Assembly (NCBI GenBank): GCA_011390645.1
Contig: JAABRY010000021.1
Span: 1-36,366, forward strand
DNA: 36,366 nt
DNA from: Gemmatimonadota bacterium
GTDB taxonomy: Bacteria > Gemmatimonadota > Gemmatimonadetes > Gemmatimonadales > GWC2-71-9
Direction of reading: 5' to 3'
This document shows positions 32,382 to 36,366 of this stretch, one piece after another (the stretch's first letter is position 1; each line of letters opens with the position of its first letter). Under the pieces are notes generated by a model. The model was not told the DNA's origin, did not search any database, and was given only the letters and a program-made list of their open reading frames with translations. The translations under genes and the position numbers were made by a program.

Positions 32382-33236
32382 ATGCTCGCCTCGGCGCTCA
32401 CCTTTGACGCCCTCCTGGCGATGATCCCCTTCGGGATCCTCGTTATTGGAGGGCTCGGGTTTGTCCTCGATCAGGTCACCTACCCCGGCGCCACCCGCCC
32501 AGGTGAACTGATTGGCGCCTTCCTGCCTGTCCAGGTCGCAGGGAATGGTGGTCCCGATCCGCTGCGCTTCGCGGAGGGGATCTTCGAGAAGATTCGCGGT
32601 TTTCGCTCGAGCCTGACCGTGGTGGCCATCCCCGTCTTCCTCTGGTTCGCCTCGCGCGTCTTCGGGAGCATGCGGGTCGCCCTCACCGAAATCTTTCAGG
32701 CGAGGCCTCCCTCGCGGCATGCCCAGCCCGTGCTGGATTACCTGATCTCCTACGGCTTCGCGAAGCTGCGGGACCTGCGAATGCTCGGGGTGGTGCTCTT
32801 TCTTGCGGCCGTCAACGCGGTCCTGTCAGCCTCGGTCGCGATCTTCAACGCAGAGGGTGTGTTCACCGACGGCCCCTGGGAGTTCTTCACCACAGGATTC
32901 GGTCGGCTCCTCTCCGAGGGTGTCGCCATCGGGTCGGCGTTGATGCTCTTCACCCTGATCTACCGCTACGCGTCACCCAAACGGTTGCATTGGAGCGGTG
33001 CGTTCCTGGCGGGTGGGGTGGCCACGGTCGGGTTCGAACTCGCCAAGCGGCTCTTCGGCTGGTACCTCAGCTACGTCGGCAGCCGCGGCGTCTACTCGAT
33101 CGATGCCAACATCGGTGCGGCCCTCCTGTTCATCCTGTGGATCTGGTACACGGCGCTGGTCTTCCTCATCGGGGCTGCAGCGGCGAAGGTGTGGGAAGAG
33201 GGGAAGCCGAAGCTCCCGGAGCCGGTGGGGTCGTAG
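32382..33236 (+). CDS. YihY/BrkB-family inner-membrane protein
   Basis: 284 residues from the first standard start, ATG 32382, with about six membrane segments (ALLAMIPFGILVIGGLGFVL, LGVVLFLAAVNAVLSASVAIF, LFILWIWYTALVFLIGAAAAKVW and others). YihY/BrkB is a conserved membrane family of uncertain function. The same frame continues upstream for 20 sensible codons (RLLTRILGTLDRVNLP) as far as an ATT at 32322 that abuts the YtxH stop. Family members usually have that N-terminal helix, so translation may start there on a rare codon. The last codons (VGS, stop TAG) lie in a GTCGTAG heptamer of the adjacent repeat. Convergent with the beta-lactamase fusion gene. Confidence 0.85.
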   Translation: MLASALTFDALLAMIPFGILVIGGLGFVLDQVTYPGATRPGELIGAFLPVQVAGNGGPDPLRFAEGIFEKIRGFRSSLTVVAIPVFLWFASRVFGSMRVALTEIFQARPPSRHAQPVLDYLISYGFAKLRDLRMLGVVLFLAAVNAVLSASVAIFNAEGVFTDGPWEFFTTGFGRLLSEGVAIGSALMLFTLIYRYASPKRLHWSGAFLAGGVATVGFELAKRLFGWYLSYVGSRGVYSIDANIGAALLFILWIWYTALVFLIGAAAAKVWEEGKPKLPEPVGS

Positions 33237-33370
33237 GGCGGAGGGTGCGACTGGTGAAACGTGAAAGGTGAAACGTGAGACGGGCGCTTGACCAGCACTC
33301 CGTTTCACCTTTCACCTTTTACCTTTCACCTTTCATGACCTACGACCTACGACTTCACACCTACGCCCTA
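33230..33370. repeat. Nested inverted heptamer arrays (GTGAAAC and GTCGTAG families)
   Basis: GTCGTAG (33230-33236) contains the YihY stop. GTGAAAC, GTGAAAG, GTGAAAC, GTGAGAC (33254-33281), a 20-nt spacer, then GTTTCAC, CTTTCAC, CTTTTAC, CTTTCAC, CTTTCAT (33302-33336) form the inner pair. CTACGAC x2 (33340-33353) and CTACGCC (33361-33367) are the outer right units, and the next bases CTA (33368-33370) are the stop of the convergent gene. Same families and same nesting order as 13101-13227. Confidence 0.8.
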
Positions 33371-35131
33371 CTGCTCAAACAGATCAAATGTCGGCCAATT
33401 CGTGATCGTCCCGAAGACGGTGCGGATTGCATTCTCTGCCGTTCCCCCACCGTTCCCCTGGCCACGCGTCAGATTGAATTGGACCGCGATCCCGGCACCG
33501 TTCGGGAAGAGCGACACCCACGCGTCACCACCGTCCTGACCGCCGACGTGCTCGCGTGCGAACCCACCGGGAACCGCGTGGTTCTCCCAACCGAGCGAGT
33601 AGTAATAGCCTGACCCTGGGAAGAGCACGCTGGGGCGAGTCCACATCGTTGTGAGTGTTCCGCTCGAGAGCAGGTCAGGGCGCGTTGGGTTGCCGTCGAG
33701 CGCCGCAAGCACCCGCGCCAGATCCCTGGACGAGCCGATGTACTGCCCTGATGCCTCGGCGTATTCCTGGGCCGCGCCGACGTTGGGCCAGATCCCGAAG
33801 CCGTAGTAGGCGTTGAGCGGGGCGCGACGGTCATAGGGCACCACCTCCAGCGGATCGCGCTGGGCGATCGGGGTTCTGCCCAGCCCCATCGCAGTGGCGC
33901 CGACCGGCGCGAGGATGTTGTTCTGCATCCACGTGGCGTAGTCCTGCCCCGTCACACTCTCGATGATGCGACCAAGTAGCTGGTATACGTAGTTGGTGTA
34001 GCCGTATGTGGTACCCGGGTCGTTGAGGAGCGGGACGCCGCGCCCGACCCGTGACAGTTGAAGGGGGTCGACCGTGACGGCCGAGTACATGTAGGCGAAC
34101 ACCGAGTCGTCCACGGCGCGATTGGGATTCCACCCGGCAGAGTGGTTGAGGAGCTGTCGAATCGTGATGCTGCCAAACCGGGCATCTTGCGTCTTCCCCG
34201 GAAGGACTGGCACAGCCGTCAGGTATGGCGCTGCGGGTTCATCGAGCGTGAGCTGGCCGCCTTCCACCAGCTTCATGATGCCCAGGGCAGTCAATGGCTT
34301 GGTCACCGAACCGATCCGCCACTTGTCGAACTGCGTCGGGATGCGCTTCGCCGCGCTATCGGCATAGCCGTAGGTTCGGGAGAGGACCAACCGACCATCC
34401 TTGACGACAGCCACTGCGGCGCCTGGTTGCCCGAGCCGGATCATCTCCGCAATGACCACGCTGTCGAGGCGGGACAGCATTGGCACACGGAGCCCAGCTC
34501 CCGGGAACACCGTGATCGTGGCAGTGGCAGACAGGGCTCCTGCGGTGCCGCGCACCGTGGCCTGACCGGGGGTCAGCCCGGTCAGGGTCGTGCCGACCAG
34601 GCCAGCGATGGCTGGCTGTTCGACCGTGAAGGTGACAGTGCTGCCGGGGACCTCCTGGCCACTGGCGGTCAGCACCCGGCCGGTCAGATGCAGGGTATCA
34701 CCGGTGAGGATGAACGATGAGCTGCGAGTGATCTGCACCGACGCCGGGACGAGGGCCACGACGAGCGATGTTGTGGCACTTTTCCCTTCGCTCGTGGCGC
34801 TGATCGTGGTTGTGCCCGCGCCAACTGCGGTGACCGTACCACCGCTGACCGTCGCAACCGTCGGTACGGTGGAACTCCAGACCACGGTCCGACCCGTCAG
34901 CGTGTTGTTCTGCGCATCTCGGAGCACGGCGGTCAGCGTGACGGTGGCTCCCGGGCCGATGGGGCCGGACGGCGCCCCGGAGAGCGTGACAGAAGCCACG
35001 GCCGCCGGAGGCGGCGGCGGGGGCGGGGGCGGTGGTGGGGGTGGGGGCGTGGGGGTCGAAGGACTGCTGCCGCCGCATCCCCCAAGGAGGATTGCTGCGC
35101 AAATCATCGAACGGAGCATGGTCGGTTGCAT
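33368..35131 (-). CDS. Lipoprotein: Big2-like domains fused to a serine beta-lactamase-type domain
   Basis: 587 residues. ATG 35131 has GAGG 6 nt upstream. Lipoprotein signal ending in LLGGCGG, then a run of about 14 Pro (residues 28-44), a Big2-like domain (VASVTLSGAPSGPIGPGATV through GTTTISATSEGKSATTSLVV) and a second Ig-like one (VQITRSSSFILTGDTLHLTGR through TVRGTAGALSATATITV). The beta-lactamase/esterase/PBP domain spans about 215-580 with SVTK (Ser275, Lys278), Tyr378-Thr-Asn (GYTNYVYQ) and HVG (His528 to Gly530). It is thus a catalytically complete class C or DD-peptidase-like serine hydrolase, probably on the cell surface. Substrate not known: peptidase, esterase or beta-lactamase. 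Its stop abuts the heptamer repeat. Confidence 0.88.
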   Translation of the reverse strand: MQPTMLRSMICAAILLGGCGGSSPSTPTPPPPPPPPPPPPPPAAVASVTLSGAPSGPIGPGATVTLTAVLRDAQNNTLTGRTVVWSSTVPTVATVSGGTVTAVGAGTTTISATSEGKSATTSLVVALVPASVQITRSSSFILTGDTLHLTGRVLTASGQEVPGSTVTFTVEQPAIAGLVGTTLTGLTPGQATVRGTAGALSATATITVFPGAGLRVPMLSRLDSVVIAEMIRLGQPGAAVAVVKDGRLVLSRTYGYADSAAKRIPTQFDKWRIGSVTKPLTALGIMKLVEGGQLTLDEPAAPYLTAVPVLPGKTQDARFGSITIRQLLNHSAGWNPNRAVDDSVFAYMYSAVTVDPLQLSRVGRGVPLLNDPGTTYGYTNYVYQLLGRIIESVTGQDYATWMQNNILAPVGATAMGLGRTPIAQRDPLEVVPYDRRAPLNAYYGFGIWPNVGAAQEYAEASGQYIGSSRDLARVLAALDGNPTRPDLLSSGTLTTMWTRPSVLFPGSGYYYSLGWENHAVPGGFAREHVGGQDGGDAWVSLFPNGAGIAVQFNLTRGQGNGGGTAENAIRTVFGTITNWPTFDLFEQ

Positions 35132-35259
35132 GGGGCGCCTCGAGGTTGGTGATCCTTCTGAGAACGCGCAGCTCGTGGCCAGAACAGATCATTGCCCCAC
35201 TAGTGGAGAACCCACTGCCATCTATATTCCGCGATTCCAATACAACCCGGGCCCCATAC

Positions 35260-36366
35260 ATGCGCTTCTCGCTTCCTGCTGCACTTCTCCTGGTGACTGC
35301 CCCGATCAGCGCCCAGCTCCCGCTCACCGTCAAGGTCGGTGCCGGCTCCCCGGTGTACGATTTCTACGGGCACGCCCCGTACAACGCGGCGGTGCCGCGG
35401 CCGGACTCGCTGCTGGGGCATGCCATCGGACATCGTCACACGATGTATCACCAGCAGCAGGCGGTCTTCGACGCGATGATCGCGGCGGCACCGGATCGGG
35501 TGATCACCGAGGTGACCGGGCGATCGGGAGAGGGGAAAGCGCTGCGGTTGCTGATCATTTCGAGCCCGGCGAACATCGCGCGCATCGACGCGATCCGCGC
35601 CGATCTGCAGCGGCTCGCCGATCCGCGTGCCACCACCGCCGCCGCCGCCCGCGAGATCGCGGCGCGCACACCGGCCGTGGCGTTCCTCTCGCACTCGATC
35701 CACGGCAACGAGCCGGCCGGGTTCGAAGCGTCGATGATGACTGCCTACACCCTCCTCGCCAGCAACTCCCCCGCGGTGCGGATGATCCTCGACAGCACGA
35801 TCGTGATCATCAATCCGACCCAGAACCCCGACGGCCACGAGCGCTTCGCTGGGTGGAACAACTCGATTGCGCTCGGCACGGATGAGCCGGCAGCGCTTGA
35901 GCAGACGGAGCCGTGGACGATCCAGGGCCGCTTCAACCGCTATCGCTTCGACATGAATCGTGATGTGCTCGCGTTCTCGCAGGCAGAGACGCGCGCGACC
36001 GCGGCCGCCGTGCTCAAGTGGCGGCCGCAGGTCTTCGTGGACCTGCACAGCACCACGCCGCAGTACTTCTTCCCACCGGCCGCGCAGCCGATCAACGGCA
36101 ACCTGCCGTCGAGTTCCGTGGACTGGCTCGAGCGCTTCGGACGCGGCAATGCCGCAGCATTTGACGGCTACGGCTGGCAGTACTACGTGCGCGACGTGTT
36201 CGACCTCTACTACCCGGGCTACTGGGATTCGTGGCCGTCGCTGGTTGGCGCGACGGGGATGACCTTCGAGAGCGACGGCGGCCCAGAGCTCGCGATCCGC
36301 AAGAGCGACGGCAGTGTCACCACGTTCCGCGAGGGGATCGCGCACCATGTGGTCGCGTCGTTCGCC
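35260..36366 (+). CDS. Exported M14-family zinc carboxypeptidase, 5' part
   Basis: 369 codons visible; the gene continues past the right edge. Signal peptide RFSLPAALLLVTAPISAQ. M14 zinc site: His148 and Glu151 in HSIHGNEPAG, and His263 in VDLHSTT. INPTQNPDGHERF and RFDMNRD are typical substrate-binding parts. The catalytic Glu region expected near the domain end may be MTFESDGG (about residue 335). Secreted peptidase removing C-terminal residues or cleaving cell-wall or peptide substrates; exact specificity unknown. The start has no Shine-Dalgarno sequence; TATATT (35223-35228) is a possible -10. Divergent from the beta-lactamase fusion gene across 128 bp. Confidence 0.9.
   Translation, partial: MRFSLPAALLLVTAPISAQLPLTVKVGAGSPVYDFYGHAPYNAAVPRPDSLLGHAIGHRHTMYHQQQAVFDAMIAAAPDRVITEVTGRSGEGKALRLLIISSPANIARIDAIRADLQRLADPRATTAAAAREIAARTPAVAFLSHSIHGNEPAGFEASMMTAYTLLASNSPAVRMILDSTIVIINPTQNPDGHERFAGWNNSIALGTDEPAALEQTEPWTIQGRFNRYRFDMNRDVLAFSQAETRATAAAVLKWRPQVFVDLHSTTPQYFFPPAAQPINGNLPSSSVDWLERFGRGNAAAFDGYGWQYYVRDVFDLYYPGYWDSWPSLVGATGMTFESDGGPELAIRKSDGSVTTFREGIAHHVVASFA

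Overview
The window is high-G+C bacterial chromosome with densely packed genes, many of them sharing stop/start overlaps. I see no transposase, phage gene, tRNA, rRNA or CRISPR array. Three tandem GWxTD-domain proteins, several lipoproteins with a lipobox, proline run and Big2-like domain, a B12-dependent ribonucleotide reductase and the overall gene style suggest Gemmatimonadota. That is inference from gene content, because no rRNA marker is present.

Layout, left to right. Positions 1-205 (minus) hold the start of a PP2C-type protein phosphatase that runs off the left edge. Positions 390-7125 are an operon of three secreted GWxTD paralogues joined by 4-nt overlaps. nrdJ (7336-9864) has its own promoter. 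An M1 aminopeptidase, a MATE transporter, a convergent SDR oxidoreductase and a small secreted NTF2-like protein follow. Two lipoproteins (14630-17050) precede a tightly coupled operon (17091-21169): small protein, IspG, DsbD-type membrane protein, TlpA-like thioredoxin, exported peroxiredoxin and an unknown exported protein. A large Big2 lipoprotein (21582-24359) has a strong promoter, a leader of about 235 nt and a clear rho-independent terminator.

A minus-strand operon (29904 down to 24730) encodes a YtcJ-like amidohydrolase, pyruvate kinase, a metallo-beta-lactamase-fold hydrolase and glucose-6-phosphate isomerase. It diverges from a plus-strand class II aldolase, YtxH and YihY operon (30434-33236). 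The roughly 500-bp region between them has reduced G+C and carries a cluster of DnaA-box-like 9-mers. The window ends with a Big2/serine beta-lactamase fusion lipoprotein (minus) and the start of a secreted M14 carboxypeptidase (plus, cut by the right edge).

The most unusual content is repetitive. Three intergenic elements are built from arrays of about four tandem 7-mers facing inverted arrays of the same 7-mer, sometimes two families nested in each other. A single 28-bp array of one family lies in frame inside the glucose-6-phosphate isomerase gene. A different BIME-like palindromic cluster with outward GTAG ends fills the third convergent intergenic region. Several neighbouring genes take their TAG stop codon from the repeat itself. 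Promoters follow a visible pattern (TTGNNN, 17 bp, TANNNT), and at least three genes look leaderless.
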